Positions 9,442 through 18,278 of a stretch of 64,000 bases of DNA are shown here, piece by piece. Position 1 is the stretch's first letter; each line of letters begins with the position of its first letter. Below the pieces are notes generated by a model. That model did not search any database. It saw only the letters and a program-made list of their open reading frames with translations, and was not told the DNA's origin. This DNA comes from Pontibacter burrus (GTDB taxonomy: Bacteria; Bacteroidota; Bacteroidia; Cytophagales; Hymenobacteraceae). The stretch spans positions 309,924-373,923 of the forward strand of contig NZ_JAAGWD010000006.1 of the NCBI RefSeq assembly GCF_010686685.1, read 5' to 3'. Both the position numbers and the translations under genes were made by a program.

Positions 9442-10638
9442 ATGAACTCAGAATTTATAAACATGAAGCCCATCCCCTACGGTCGCCAGCACATTACACA
9501 GGATGATATTGATGCAGTGATGGAAACGCTGCAATCCGATTTCCTGACACAAGGGCCTAAAGTAGCTGAGTTTGAACAGGCGTTTGCCAACTACGTGGGC
9601 GCTAAATATGCGGTAGCGGTAAGCAACGGTACAGCGGCCCTGCATCTGTGCACACTGGTTTTGGGTGTAAATGAGGAATCGAGAGTGATAACCACACCGA
9701 TAACGTTTGTGGCTTCTGCTAACTGCGTGCGCTATTGTGGTGGCATTGTTGAGTTTGCAGACATTGATCCGGAAACAGCTTTACTGGATATAAACAAAGT
9801 ACGGGCTATGGTGGAAAGCAAGCCAAAAGGTTACTACACCGGTATTATTCCGGTAGATTTTGCCGGCAACCCGGTAAACCTGGAAGAATTCAGAAAGCTG
9901 GCTGATGAGTTTGGCTGCTGGATAATAGAAGATGCCTGTCATGCTCCTGGCGGTTATTTTATAGATAGCAAGGGCGAGAAACAACTATGCGGTAACGGAA
10001 AATACGCTGACCTGGCCATCTTCTCGTTCCACCCGGTTAAGCACATTGCAACCGGCGAGGGCGGCATGATCACAACGAACAGCGATGAACTATACCAGGA
10101 ACTGCTGAAGCTGCGCACCCACGGCATTACCCGCGACCCGAACCTGATGGAAGAAAACCACGGCGGCTGGTACATGGAAATGCAGGAGCTCGGCTACAAC
10201 TATAGAATTCCGGATATGCTTTGCGCCCTTGGTATTACGCAGCTGCAACGTGCCGATGCCGGCCTTGCACGACGCAAAGGCATTGCCAAGGTGTACGACG
10301 AAGCATTTGCAACTATAGCTCGTATTAAAGTATTGGGCACGTCTGCAGAAGCCTTAACTGAGAATGGGGACACCGGCCATGCTTACCACCTGTATGTGAT
10401 CAAAGTGGCCGACCGAAAAGGCTTATATGATTTTCTGCGCCAGCACAACATCTTTGCACAGGTGCATTACATTCCCGCCCATACCATGCCTTACTACAGA
10501 AACCTGGGCTATAAAAAAGGAGATTACCCGGAAGCTGAAGCCTACTACAGCGAGTGCCTGAGCCTGCCGATGTACCCAAGCCTGACAGCCGAAGAGCAGG
10601 AGTTTGTAATTGAGAAGGTGAAAGAATTTGTAGGATGA
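9442..10638 (+). CDS. pseC: UDP-4-amino-4,6-dideoxy-AltNAc transaminase, PseC
   Basis: PLP-dependent aminotransferase of the DegT/DnrJ family, 398 residues. It aminates the 4-keto product of PseB. The Schiff-base lysine is K200 in FSFHPVKHIATGEGG, and the PLP-phosphate and ring contacts lie in SNGTAALHL and EDACHAPGG. A second ATG at 9463 gives MKPIPYGRQHIT, which is the more usual PseC start, so the first seven residues are uncertain. The stop overlaps the pseF start by four bases (ATGA), a sign of translational coupling. Confidence 0.94.
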   Translation: MNSEFINMKPIPYGRQHITQDDIDAVMETLQSDFLTQGPKVAEFEQAFANYVGAKYAVAVSNGTAALHLCTLVLGVNEESRVITTPITFVASANCVRYCGGIVEFADIDPETALLDINKVRAMVESKPKGYYTGIIPVDFAGNPVNLEEFRKLADEFGCWIIEDACHAPGGYFIDSKGEKQLCGNGKYADLAIFSFHPVKHIATGEGGMITTNSDELYQELLKLRTHGITRDPNLMEENHGGWYMEMQELGYNYRIPDMLCALGITQLQRADAGLARRKGIAKVYDEAFATIARIKVLGTSAEALTENGDTGHAYHLYVIKVADRKGLYDFLRQHNIFAQVHYIPAHTMPYYRNLGYKKGDYPEAEAYYSECLSLPMYPSLTAEEQEFVIEKVKEFVG

Positions 10639-11327
10639 AAACCATTGCCATCATACCAGCCAGAGGTGGCAGTAAGCGTATTCCCAGAAAGAACATCAAA
10701 GACTTTTTAGGGAGACCTATTATTGCTTACTCTATCCGGACAGCACTGGAGTCTGGACTGTTTGATGAGGTGATGGTATCTACGGATGATGCTGAAATAG
10801 CAGAAGTAGCCACAAAATTGGGGGCGAATGTTCCTTTTTTAAGGAGCGAAGCTACCTCAGATGATTTTGCCACTACAGCTGCTGTATTAAAGGAAGTGCT
10901 GCACAACTATAAAACTATAGGAAAGCAATTTGAGTTTGGTTGCTGTATCTACCCCACGGCGCCTTTGCTTACAATATCGGCGCTTAAGGAGGCATATCAG
11001 CAACTGCAGAATAAAAACTTTGATACTGTTTTTCCTGTTTTAAAGTATAATTACCCGATCTGGAGAAGCCTGAAAATAGAAGCTGGTAAGGTAGCCCTAA
11101 ACTGGCCGGAGCACCTAAACAGCCGCTCTCAGGATTTACCTGCCGCATACCATGATGCCGGGCAGTTTTATTGGTTTAGGACGGACCGTTTACTAAACAC
11201 AGGTAAGCTATTTACGGATAACTCCGGGGCAGTAGAACTTGACGAACTGGAAGTACAGGACATCGACAACGAAACCGACTGGAAACTGGCCGAACTAAAA
11301 TATAAACTCATCCATAAACTTGCATAG
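10635..11327 (+). CDS. pseF: CMP-pseudaminic acid synthetase, PseF
   Basis: Nucleotidyltransferase of 230 residues that activates pseudaminic acid with CTP. The N-terminal CTP-binding motif IPARGGSKRIPRKNIKDF is typical of the CMP-sugar synthetase family (NeuA, KdsB, PseF), and the C-terminal DIDNETDWKLAE holds the metal-binding Asp. Assignment to PseF rather than NeuA rests on the neighbours. It overlaps pseC by four bases and the next gene by eight bases. Confidence 0.92.
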   Translation: MKTIAIIPARGGSKRIPRKNIKDFLGRPIIAYSIRTALESGLFDEVMVSTDDAEIAEVATKLGANVPFLRSEATSDDFATTAAVLKEVLHNYKTIGKQFEFGCCIYPTAPLLTISALKEAYQQLQNKNFDTVFPVLKYNYPIWRSLKIEAGKVALNWPEHLNSRSQDLPAAYHDAGQFYWFRTDRLLNTGKLFTDNSGAVELDELEVQDIDNETDWKLAELKYKLIHKLA

Positions 11328-12795
11328 CACCATCCATAAACGTCGCATCATACTCCGGGCTGATGGCAACAGCCGCATTGGCTTGGGCCATGTGGTGCGA
11401 TCATTGGCACTAGCCAGTATGCTGCGCGATTATTTTGAGTGTGTATTTGCCATTCAGGAGCCGGATGATGCGCTGAAAGCCCAGATTCTGGAGACTTGCG
11501 ACGGCATTATTTCGCTGCCTTTGTGCGCCCCAACTGAAGAACGTTTTAACTATGAACTGGCAGCATATATTTCAGAAGAAGAAATTGTAGTGCTGGACGG
11601 CTATAGTTTCGCTACCGCTTATCAGCAGACTATAAAAGCACGAGGGGCGCAATTGGTTTGTATTGATGATATTCACGCCTACTCATTTGCAGCGGATGTA
11701 GTACTGAACCAAGCAGGTGGAATTGAAGCTGCAAACTATAGAACTGCTCCATATACAAAATTGCTGCTGGGCCCGGAATTCGCACTGCTTCGACCACCTT
11801 TTTTAGAAGCTGCCAGGCAACACAGAACAATACCCACTGGAGAGCTGCACATACTTTTAAATTTAGGTGGCGCTGATCCTGAAAACTATACGTTGAGACT
11901 TGCCCAGGAAATAGCTACTTTACATAAGACCGCAACTATAGAAATTGTAGCTGGAAGCGCCTACAAACACCTGGATGAACTGCAAAGCTGGGTAGAAGAT
12001 AGCACCAACTATAGCTTACACCACAACCTGGATGCTGAACAAATGTGTAAGCTGATGCAAAAGTGTGCTGTAGCAGTTACATCGGCAAGCGGTGTGGCAT
12101 ACGAATATGCAGCAGTTGGCGGAATGCTTTTCGTTCTTCAGACAGCCGATAACCAAACTGGTTTATACAAATTCCTGACAAAGAACGGTGTTGCGCAACC
12201 CTATAGTTTAGAGGCTGTAAACTCGGATTCTTTCAACCAGTTTGAGAAGCAACTATCAGCACAACGGCGCTTTTTTGATGGACAGAGTGACAAACGGTTA
12301 TTAGCGGTATTTGAGCAACTGAACCTGAGCCAGCGCCTTACACTGAGGCAGGCAACTATAGCCGACCTGGAACTGATATTTGACTGGAACAACGATCCGG
12401 AAGTACGCCGGCAGTCTTTTAATCCAGAGCCGATTCTGCTTGATAACCACACCCGCTGGTATACCGCCCGGCTTGAAGATACTGCCTGTAGATTTTATAT
12501 TGCAGAGATAGATGGCTTACCTGCCGCACAGATCAGATTCGATATAAAGGAAGGTATAGCAACTATAAGCTACCTGATCAGCATTGGTTACCGGGGCAAA
12601 GGCTTGGGGCACATCGTACTGCAAAAAGGCATTGCCAAACTCAAAGCTGAATCACCGGATTTAAAATTAGTCGAAGGGCTTGTGCAGCAGAACAACAGAG
12701 CCTCTGTAAGGGCATTTGAGAAAGCCGGTTTCAACTATGGCACGCCAGCTCCGGAACACCCGGATGCCTACCACTTTGTTCTGGAACTGCCATAG
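11320..12795 (+). CDS. pseG-pseH: Fused PseG hydrolase and PseH acetyltransferase
   Basis: A 491-residue fusion. Residues 1 to about 335 are PseG, the glycosyltransferase-B-type hydrolase that cleaves UDP from the diacetamido-altrose intermediate: RADGNSRIGLGHVVRSLALA near the start, and NLGGADPENYTLRLA and VTSASGVAYEYAA in the C-terminal half. Residues about 341-491 are a GNAT acetyltransferase (PseH) with LRQATIADLELIFDWNNDPEV and the acetyl-CoA loop YRGKGLGHIVL; PseH acetylates the amine made by PseC, one step before PseG. The start is a TTG at 11320 overlapping pseF by eight bases; no ATG lies before the conserved RADGNSRIG. Confidence 0.92.
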   Translation: MHSTIHKRRIILRADGNSRIGLGHVVRSLALASMLRDYFECVFAIQEPDDALKAQILETCDGIISLPLCAPTEERFNYELAAYISEEEIVVLDGYSFATAYQQTIKARGAQLVCIDDIHAYSFAADVVLNQAGGIEAANYRTAPYTKLLLGPEFALLRPPFLEAARQHRTIPTGELHILLNLGGADPENYTLRLAQEIATLHKTATIEIVAGSAYKHLDELQSWVEDSTNYSLHHNLDAEQMCKLMQKCAVAVTSASGVAYEYAAVGGMLFVLQTADNQTGLYKFLTKNGVAQPYSLEAVNSDSFNQFEKQLSAQRRFFDGQSDKRLLAVFEQLNLSQRLTLRQATIADLELIFDWNNDPEVRRQSFNPEPILLDNHTRWYTARLEDTACRFYIAEIDGLPAAQIRFDIKEGIATISYLISIGYRGKGLGHIVLQKGIAKLKAESPDLKLVEGLVQQNNRASVRAFEKAGFNYGTPAPEHPDAYHFVLELP

Positions 12796-12815
12796 AAAGT
12801 ATAATTTAGAAAATC

Positions 12816-13859
12816 ATGATCAACGATATAAACATTGCAGGCCGCCTGGTTGGCGCAAATCATAAGCCTTTTATTATTGCCGAAATGTCGGGCAACCACA
12901 ACCAGTCGCTGGAGCGGGCATTGGCTATAGTTGATGCCGCTGCCGATGCTGGTGCTGACGCCATAAAACTACAGACTTACACTGCCGACACCATGACCTT
13001 GCCAGGCGCTTTCACCATAGAGGATGAGAATTCGTTGTGGAAAGGCCGCGAACTATACGACCTGTACAAGGAAGCCTACACGCCCTGGGAGTGGCATCAA
13101 CCTATATTTGAGCGAGCCAAAGAGCGTGGCATGATCGCTTTCTCGTCGCCGTTTGATGAGACGGCGGTTGATTTCCTGGAAGAGCTGGGAGCACCTGTCT
13201 ATAAGATTGCTTCTTTTGAAAACACAGATCATCCACTTTTACGCAAAGTAGCTGCAACAGGAAAACCGGTGATCATGAGCACAGGGGCAGCAACTGTGCA
13301 GGAAGTGGCAGAAGGCGTGCAGGTTTTACGGGAGGCGGGCTGCCAGGAGCTCATTCTTCTGAAATGCACCAGCACCTACCCTTCTACTCCCGAAAACACG
13401 AACCTGCTCACCATACCACACATGCGCGAACTATATAATGTGCAGGTTGGCCTATCAGACCATACGATGGGCGTGGGTGCAGCCGTAGCAGCGGTGGCCT
13501 TGGGAGCCACCGTAATTGAGAAACATTTTACGCTGCGCCGTGCTGATGGTGGTGTAGATTCTGCTTTCTCGCTGGAGCCTGAAGAACTGAAAATGCTGGT
13601 GGTGGAATCGGAAAGAGCCTGGCAAGCCATGGGCCACGTGCAGTATGGGGTACAAAAGGCCGAAGAGAAAAGTCGTTTGTTCAAGCGCTCAGTTTATGCG
13701 GCCAAAGACATAGCCGCAGGTGAAGCTTTCACCAAAGAAAATATCCGGGTCATTCGTCCGGGACTTGGGCTCGCACCAAAGCATTATGAAGAATTGCTGG
13801 GTAAACCGGCTGCCACCAACATTAAAGCCGGCACTCCCCTTACCTGGGATATGGTATAA
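12816..13859 (+). CDS. pseI: Pseudaminic acid synthase, PseI
   Basis: NeuB-family synthase of 347 residues that condenses the hexose with phosphoenolpyruvate to give pseudaminic acid. The TIM-barrel part opens with IIAEMSGNHNQSLERAL and ADAIKLQTYTADTMTL, has CTSTYPSTPENTNL and HFTLRRADGGVDSAFSLEP (metal and substrate contacts), and a C-terminal SAF (antifreeze-like) domain follows from about residue 285 (RSVYAAKDIAAGEAFTKENI). It is 20 bases after the fusion gene and three before the next, so all five pse genes form one operon. Confidence 0.95.
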   Translation: MINDINIAGRLVGANHKPFIIAEMSGNHNQSLERALAIVDAAADAGADAIKLQTYTADTMTLPGAFTIEDENSLWKGRELYDLYKEAYTPWEWHQPIFERAKERGMIAFSSPFDETAVDFLEELGAPVYKIASFENTDHPLLRKVAATGKPVIMSTGAATVQEVAEGVQVLREAGCQELILLKCTSTYPSTPENTNLLTIPHMRELYNVQVGLSDHTMGVGAAVAAVALGATVIEKHFTLRRADGGVDSAFSLEPEELKMLVVESERAWQAMGHVQYGVQKAEEKSRLFKRSVYAAKDIAAGEAFTKENIRVIRPGLGLAPKHYEELLGKPAATNIKAGTPLTWDMV

Positions 13860-13862
13860 ATC

Positions 13863-15164
13863 GTGAAAAACTGGTACGTCCTCTACAGCAACATCCTGCA
13901 CCTGCACTTTTCAGATGGTTTTTATAAACTGCCAGAAAGCGCTAAAAATGCTGTGTCCCCAACTTCTCTGGTCAAGCGCTTGCTAAAAGTACTTGGCTAT
14001 AGTTTAGTACGGCTTGTCGGCAACCTGTTTAAGTCGGTGGAGCAACCTGGAAAGTTGAAGGGAAAAGTGTGGCTATATGTGGTGAGCCAGAATAATTATG
14101 ACAGTCTGAAGTTTATACAGGAAGGTATTCCTGATGCTGTTTTTGTAGCTGGGCAGAGCAAGGAAATCGGTAAGTACAATGCTATAGTTAACCGCCTGTC
14201 GCTGCGGAAGAAGGTGCTTTATTACTATAAATTCCTGCCGCTTTACTTCCAGTTTCTGAAACATAAAAAGGAAAGCACGCTACGGTTTTATGATGTGTTG
14301 TTTGATGCCATTGGTTTTTATGAAGTATACCTGCAGAAGCTTCGCAAGTACAAGCCGGCAACTATAGTTTTTGCAAACGATCACAACCCAGATGCCCGTG
14401 CCATGCTGCTTGCCGCCAAAGCTGCTGGCATTAATACAGCCTATATCCAGCACGCCAGTGTCAGCCCTATTTTCCCCCCCCTGCAATTCGACCTGAACTT
14501 ACTTGAGGGGCAGGATGCACTGGTTAAGTATAAACTATGTGGCCCAGTTGAAGGCAAAGTGGAGTTGGTAGGCATGCCCAAAGCCGATGCTTACGCTAAC
14601 TATAGAAATACCAGTCAACAGATCGGGACCATCGGGATAGGCTGTAATCTGATGGATGATTTGGGCGAAATTACCAGGCTGCTCCGGCAGTTAACTATAG
14701 ATTTCCCATCTATAAACTTCATTCTTCGTCCCCATCCCCGCGACAAACGAGACTTTAAAACGCTCTCCACTATAAGCTCCAACATCAGCATTTCCGATCC
14801 CCGCACTGAGCCAACATTCGATTATCTCAACCGGATTGATGTGCAACTAAGTGGGAATTCGGGAATTCACCTGGAAGCAGTATTACTAAATGTCTGGTCG
14901 ATCTTCTACAACATGAACTCAACCGAGAGCCTGCACGATTACTATGGTTTTATAGCACATGGCTTAGCAGATGCTGCGACTAACTATAGCGAGCTACGGG
15001 ATTTGTTACAAAGTTCGCTAAATCAAAAACCAGAAGTTTACCTGCGCGCAAAATACTACAATGCTACTGTTGGGACGGAGCATGATGGAAAAAGCAGTGA
15101 ACTGGCTTTAAAATACCTAAAGGAGTTTGTTCAGACTAGTCAGCCTGCAAAGGCGAAGCTATAG
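13863..15164 (+). CDS. GT-B-like glycosyltransferase, candidate pseudaminyltransferase
   Basis: The 433-residue protein is cytoplasmic by appearance. It begins with GTG three bases after the pseI stop. Three features recall sialyltransferase and capsule-polymerase families of the GT-B fold: AYIQHASVSPIFPP in the middle, the HP motif FILRPHPRDKRDF, and the Ser-rich QLSGNSGIHLEAVLL. In bacterial sialyltransferases the HP motif and a Ser pair bind the CMP of CMP-nonulosonate donors. Given its place directly after the CMP-pseudaminate genes, transfer of pseudaminic acid is the most likely job, but this is inference. It could also be a CDP-glycerol-type transferase. Confidence 0.65.
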   Translation: MKNWYVLYSNILHLHFSDGFYKLPESAKNAVSPTSLVKRLLKVLGYSLVRLVGNLFKSVEQPGKLKGKVWLYVVSQNNYDSLKFIQEGIPDAVFVAGQSKEIGKYNAIVNRLSLRKKVLYYYKFLPLYFQFLKHKKESTLRFYDVLFDAIGFYEVYLQKLRKYKPATIVFANDHNPDARAMLLAAKAAGINTAYIQHASVSPIFPPLQFDLNLLEGQDALVKYKLCGPVEGKVELVGMPKADAYANYRNTSQQIGTIGIGCNLMDDLGEITRLLRQLTIDFPSINFILRPHPRDKRDFKTLSTISSNISISDPRTEPTFDYLNRIDVQLSGNSGIHLEAVLLNVWSIFYNMNSTESLHDYYGFIAHGLADAATNYSELRDLLQSSLNQKPEVYLRAKYYNATVGTEHDGKSSELALKYLKEFVQTSQPAKAKL

Positions 15165-15188
15165 TTACTTTACTATCCCCAAAAATTT

Positions 15189-15196
15189 TACCTTTG
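15189..15196 (+). promoter_or_regulatory. -7 element for the flippase gene
   Basis: TACCTTTG matches TAnnTTTG exactly and would start transcription near 15200, 14 bases before the ATG. No TTTG is seen at the -33 distance. It may be an internal promoter of the glycan operon. Confidence 0.45.
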
Positions 15197-15213
15197 CTCC
15201 CTGACTTTAGCCA

Positions 15214-16698
15214 ATGAGTAGACAATTACAGCGCGAAGGTATCTGGAACACCATCATCTCGTATGCCGGCATTGCCATCGGGTACGTAAATGTGTTGATC
15301 CTTTTTCCGAACATCCTGGATGAAGAGCAGGTTGGCCTGACACGCCTGCTGCTAACTATAGCCGAGATGTTTGCGCAGTTTGCAGCACTTGGCTTTGTGA
15401 ATATGAGTGTACGGTACTTCCCGTACTTCCGCAACAAAGAGAAAAAACACCACGGCTTCCTGTTCGTGCTGCTCTCGGTGCCGATGTTCGGTTTCGCCCT
15501 CATGACGGCGCTGTTCATCATTTTTAAGCCCGTAGTAGCCGATTATTACAAAGAGAACTCCTCTCTCCTGCTAGATTATTACCATTACATCATTCCGCTG
15601 GCGTTTTTTACGCTGCTTTTTAACCTGTTCACGGCCTACCTGCGCTCCCTTTTTAAAACGATAGTTTCGTCGTTTGTAAAGGATTTCCTGTCACGGGTGC
15701 TGATACTGGTGTTGCTGCTGGCCTATAGTTTCGGCTGGATGGATTTTGAGATGTTTGTGCTGTGGTACGTGGCCGCCAACTCTGCCATTGCGCTGGTGCT
15801 GATCGCCTATACCATGTGGCTGAAACAGTTCTTCATAAAGCCACAGTTTGCCGAAGCGGTAAGTATTATTCCGTTCCGGGAGATGCTGTATTTCGGACTG
15901 TTCACGTTCATGGGCAACATTTCGGTTACCATCATTAAGTCAGTCGACCAGGTTATGATTAGTTCCGTGAGTTTGGCTGACAATGGTATTTACACTACTT
16001 CCTTTTATATCACGAGCGCTATTGTTACACCTGCGCTGGCCATCTTTAAGATTGCTTTTCCGCAAGTAGCCGAGTTCTGGAAAAACAGAGATATGCTGGG
16101 AATGGCGAAGTTCTACAAGCAAATTACGCTTATTAACCTTATTATTGGGTTGCTGCTCTTTATCGGCATTTGGGCTAACCTCGATAACCTGTTCTCTTTC
16201 ATGCCCGAAACCTATAGTGCGGGTAAGTGGGTGGTTTTTTTCCTGGCTATGGCCCGACTGGTAGACCTTGCAACGGGTATTAACGGCATCATACTGGCAA
16301 CTTCTGATAAGTACCGCTGGGACCTGCTGTTTAACATTGTGCTCGCCGGGCTAACCATCTGGACCAATACTATTTTTATTCCGCTCTATGGCATGAACGG
16401 GGCCGCCTTTGCCACCATGCTGTCGCTGATATTTATTAACCTGCTGCGGATGTTCTTTGTACTATGGGCTTACAAAATGCAGCCATTTGCCTGGAGCTCA
16501 CTTGGCATAACAACTATAGCCTTGGTGTCGCTGGCTGCATCATATCTCATCCCTTACCTGGGCAATGTTTACCTCGATATCGCGGTGCGCTCAATAGCCA
16601 TTACTATAGTTTATAGCGCACTCACATTGGGCTTTAAAGTGTATCCGGAACTGAATGTTTGGGTGCGGAAACTCGTGAGAACTTACACAGGATTGTAA
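15214..16698 (+). CDS. Wzx-type polysaccharide flippase
   Basis: Integral membrane protein of 494 residues with about 12-14 hydrophobic segments spread over the whole length (for example ISYAGIAIGYVNVLILF at the start and LVSLAASYLIPYLGNVYLDIA near the end). This is the size and layout of the MATE-like polysaccharide-transporter superfamily that moves undecaprenyl-linked oligosaccharides across the inner membrane. It lies 49 bases after the candidate pseudaminyltransferase, so it probably exports the pseudaminate-containing unit. No polymerase or ligase is visible nearby. Confidence 0.88.
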   Translation: MSRQLQREGIWNTIISYAGIAIGYVNVLILFPNILDEEQVGLTRLLLTIAEMFAQFAALGFVNMSVRYFPYFRNKEKKHHGFLFVLLSVPMFGFALMTALFIIFKPVVADYYKENSSLLLDYYHYIIPLAFFTLLFNLFTAYLRSLFKTIVSSFVKDFLSRVLILVLLLAYSFGWMDFEMFVLWYVAANSAIALVLIAYTMWLKQFFIKPQFAEAVSIIPFREMLYFGLFTFMGNISVTIIKSVDQVMISSVSLADNGIYTTSFYITSAIVTPALAIFKIAFPQVAEFWKNRDMLGMAKFYKQITLINLIIGLLLFIGIWANLDNLFSFMPETYSAGKWVVFFLAMARLVDLATGINGIILATSDKYRWDLLFNIVLAGLTIWTNTIFIPLYGMNGAAFATMLSLIFINLLRMFFVLWAYKMQPFAWSSLGITTIALVSLAASYLIPYLGNVYLDIAVRSIAITIVYSALTLGFKVYPELNVWVRKLVRTYTGL

Positions 16699-16748
16699 TT
16701 CCCTGCCAGCTTAATGCGCTGGTTAATCTAAATCTACTGAAAGCAAAG

Positions 16749-17147
16749 ATGATGACTACAGACAGCAAAAAACAAACCTTACGCATAGTTGGGGTAATAG
16801 CTGCACTTTTGGGTTTTGCCAGCAAATTAGTATACAGGCCCTGGGTTATTGAGAATCAGATGGATGATTTTGGATTACAAGGGTTTGCTCCAAGTTTCTT
16901 TTACGTGCTGGGCGCCTGTTTACTCATAGCAGGGTTCAGCAATAAAAATATACCTAAGAACATGGCTTTAGCGGCTCTGGGTGCAGCGGTATACGAGCTT
17001 GAGCAAAACTATACTTCAAGAGTTTTTGACTACTTAGATCTGATTGCTACCGGTGTCGGGTTAGGGCTTGCCTTGCTGATCAGCGAGGTCATCCTTAAAG
17101 ATAAGGCTGCAGAAGAAACGTTCACGCACAATGAGCATGAGCACTAA
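16749..17147 (+). CDS. Small membrane protein, VanZ-like
   Basis: A 132-residue protein starting at MMTTDSKKQT (ATG 16749; 16752 equally possible). A longer frame from a TTG at 16659 would overlap the flippase gene and is not preferred. It has three or four membrane segments and the C-terminal line YELEQNYTSRVFDYLDLIATGVGLGLALL, whose E-x2-Q, R-x2-D-x2-D and Gly pattern recalls VanZ-like proteins. Function is unknown. It follows the flippase by 50 bases and may be co-transcribed. Confidence 0.7.
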   Translation: MMTTDSKKQTLRIVGVIAALLGFASKLVYRPWVIENQMDDFGLQGFAPSFFYVLGACLLIAGFSNKNIPKNMALAALGAAVYELEQNYTSRVFDYLDLIATGVGLGLALLISEVILKDKAAEETFTHNEHEH

Positions 17148-17264
17148 GTTTTGTTAGATGACACTCTCAGCCTGATATCAGAGATTGTGCTTCAATGAAA
17201 ACTATAGTTATCGCTTGCAACTATAAACTATAGCTGCCGCATGAGGCTATAAAACCGGAAAAAC
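17148..17264. other. Convergent spacer with motif copies
   Basis: A short spacer between converging genes. It holds one perfect AACTATAGTT (17200-17209), an AACTATAG copy near 17226 and the related AACTATAA, within about 35 bases. No clear terminator hairpin is seen. Confidence 0.6.
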
Positions 17265-17978
17265 TTAGTAGCTGGCTGTTGTAAACGCGAAGGTCTCTTT
17301 ATTAGAATCAAGTACTTTTCCGCTTTCGCATTTAAGCACACGCTTTGGATAGCGGTTAATGATCTCATAGTTGTGTGTAGCCATGAGTATAGCCGTACCG
17401 CTGTTGTTTATCTCCATAAACAGCTGCATAATGCCATCTGCTACAATCGGATCGAGGTTACCGGTTGGCTCATCGGCAATAAGTATTACAGGTTCGTTCA
17501 GCAAGGCGCGGGCCACTACTATACGCTGCTGTTCGCCACCCGAAAGTTGGTGTGGCATTTTGTTGGCGGCTGCATCGAGTCCAACCCGCATGAGCACTTC
17601 AGAAATGCGCTGCTTTATTTTGCTCTTGTCCTTCCAGCCGGTTGCGCGCAAAACAAAGCTCAGGTTTTCAGCAACGGTTCTATCAAAAAGCAGCTGAAAA
17701 TCCTGAAAGATAATACCTAAACGTCGACGCAGAAACGGGATTTTTGTGCGGGGAAGTTTGCTTAGGTTAAAATCAGAAACCGAGGCCGAGCCGGTAAGTA
17801 AAGGCAGGTCGGCATATAAAGTCTTAAGTAAAGAGCTTTTCCCGCTGCCTGTGCGCCCTACCAGGTACACAAACTCCCCTTTCTCAATATCGAACGATAC
17901 ACCACTCAAAATGGTATTAACATCCTGGTAAACAGCTACATCGCGAAGGGATACTACGGGTGAAGAAGAAAAACTCAT
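17265..17978 (-). CDS. ftsE: FtsE-like cell-division ABC ATPase
   Basis: The 237-residue ATPase has Walker A GRTGSGKS (41-48), Q-loop FQDFQLL, signature LSGGEQQR, Walker B ILIADEPT and the switch His in MATHNYE. FtsE acts with membrane protein FtsX to control peptidoglycan hydrolases at the division site. The protein matches FtsE better than LolD-type exporters by its [23 protein letters not shown] segment. No ftsX is adjacent, as is often so in Bacteroidota. It starts six bases after the 67-residue gene upstream. Confidence 0.88.
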   Translation of the reverse strand: MSFSSSPVVSLRDVAVYQDVNTILSGVSFDIEKGEFVYLVGRTGSGKSSLLKTLYADLPLLTGSASVSDFNLSKLPRTKIPFLRRRLGIIFQDFQLLFDRTVAENLSFVLRATGWKDKSKIKQRISEVLMRVGLDAAANKMPHQLSGGEQQRIVVARALLNEPVILIADEPTGNLDPIVADGIMQLFMEINNSGTAILMATHNYEIINRYPKRVLKCESGKVLDSNKETFAFTTASY

Positions 17979-17984
17979 GTATAC

Positions 17985-18188
17985 TTAAATCTCTAATTTC
18001 TGCAGTTTACCAAATTCCAGTGAATCTATCAAAGCAGCCAGTGCATCTTCTTTCCCTTCCAGCCCATAGCGGTCCAGGTTTTTCAGAGGCCGGTCGGCCC
18101 GGAAATAAGCTATCAGCACGAAATTGCTATCGCGTAACTGTATGTAATCCGGAATCTTGGCCTTGCCTTTTACTTTGATGATGTACAT
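17985..18188 (-). CDS. Conserved small protein of unknown function
   Basis: A 67-residue protein (MYIIKVKGKAKIPDYIQLRD) between the transaldolase-like gene and ftsE, six bases from ftsE. It has mixed alpha/beta character, no signal peptide and no membrane segment. The middle (FRADRPLKNLDRYGLEGKE) is the most distinctive part. Compact spacing and a sensible start support a real gene, but the family is not recognised. Confidence 0.65.
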   Translation of the reverse strand: MYIIKVKGKAKIPDYIQLRDSNFVLIAYFRADRPLKNLDRYGLEGKEDALAALIDSLEFGKLQKLEI

Positions 18189-18278
18189 TGGGAGTAAATT
18201 ATGAATTAAAAATTAGAAATTAGAAATGAAGGCATTTGTACCCATTTCTAACTTCTAATTCATAATTTCTAATTAATA
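18189..18278. repeat. AT-rich self-complementary spacer
   Basis: The spacer has AATTAGAAATTAGAAATG near 18207-18225 and CATTTCTAACTTCTAATTC near 18244-18262, which can pair to a long hairpin. The same words occur at 9342-9441 and 32690-32775. Confidence 0.6.

Noticed and set aside
16659..16748. TTG start for the VanZ-like gene
   Set aside because: It would overlap the flippase gene and add 30 residues without likeness to the rest.
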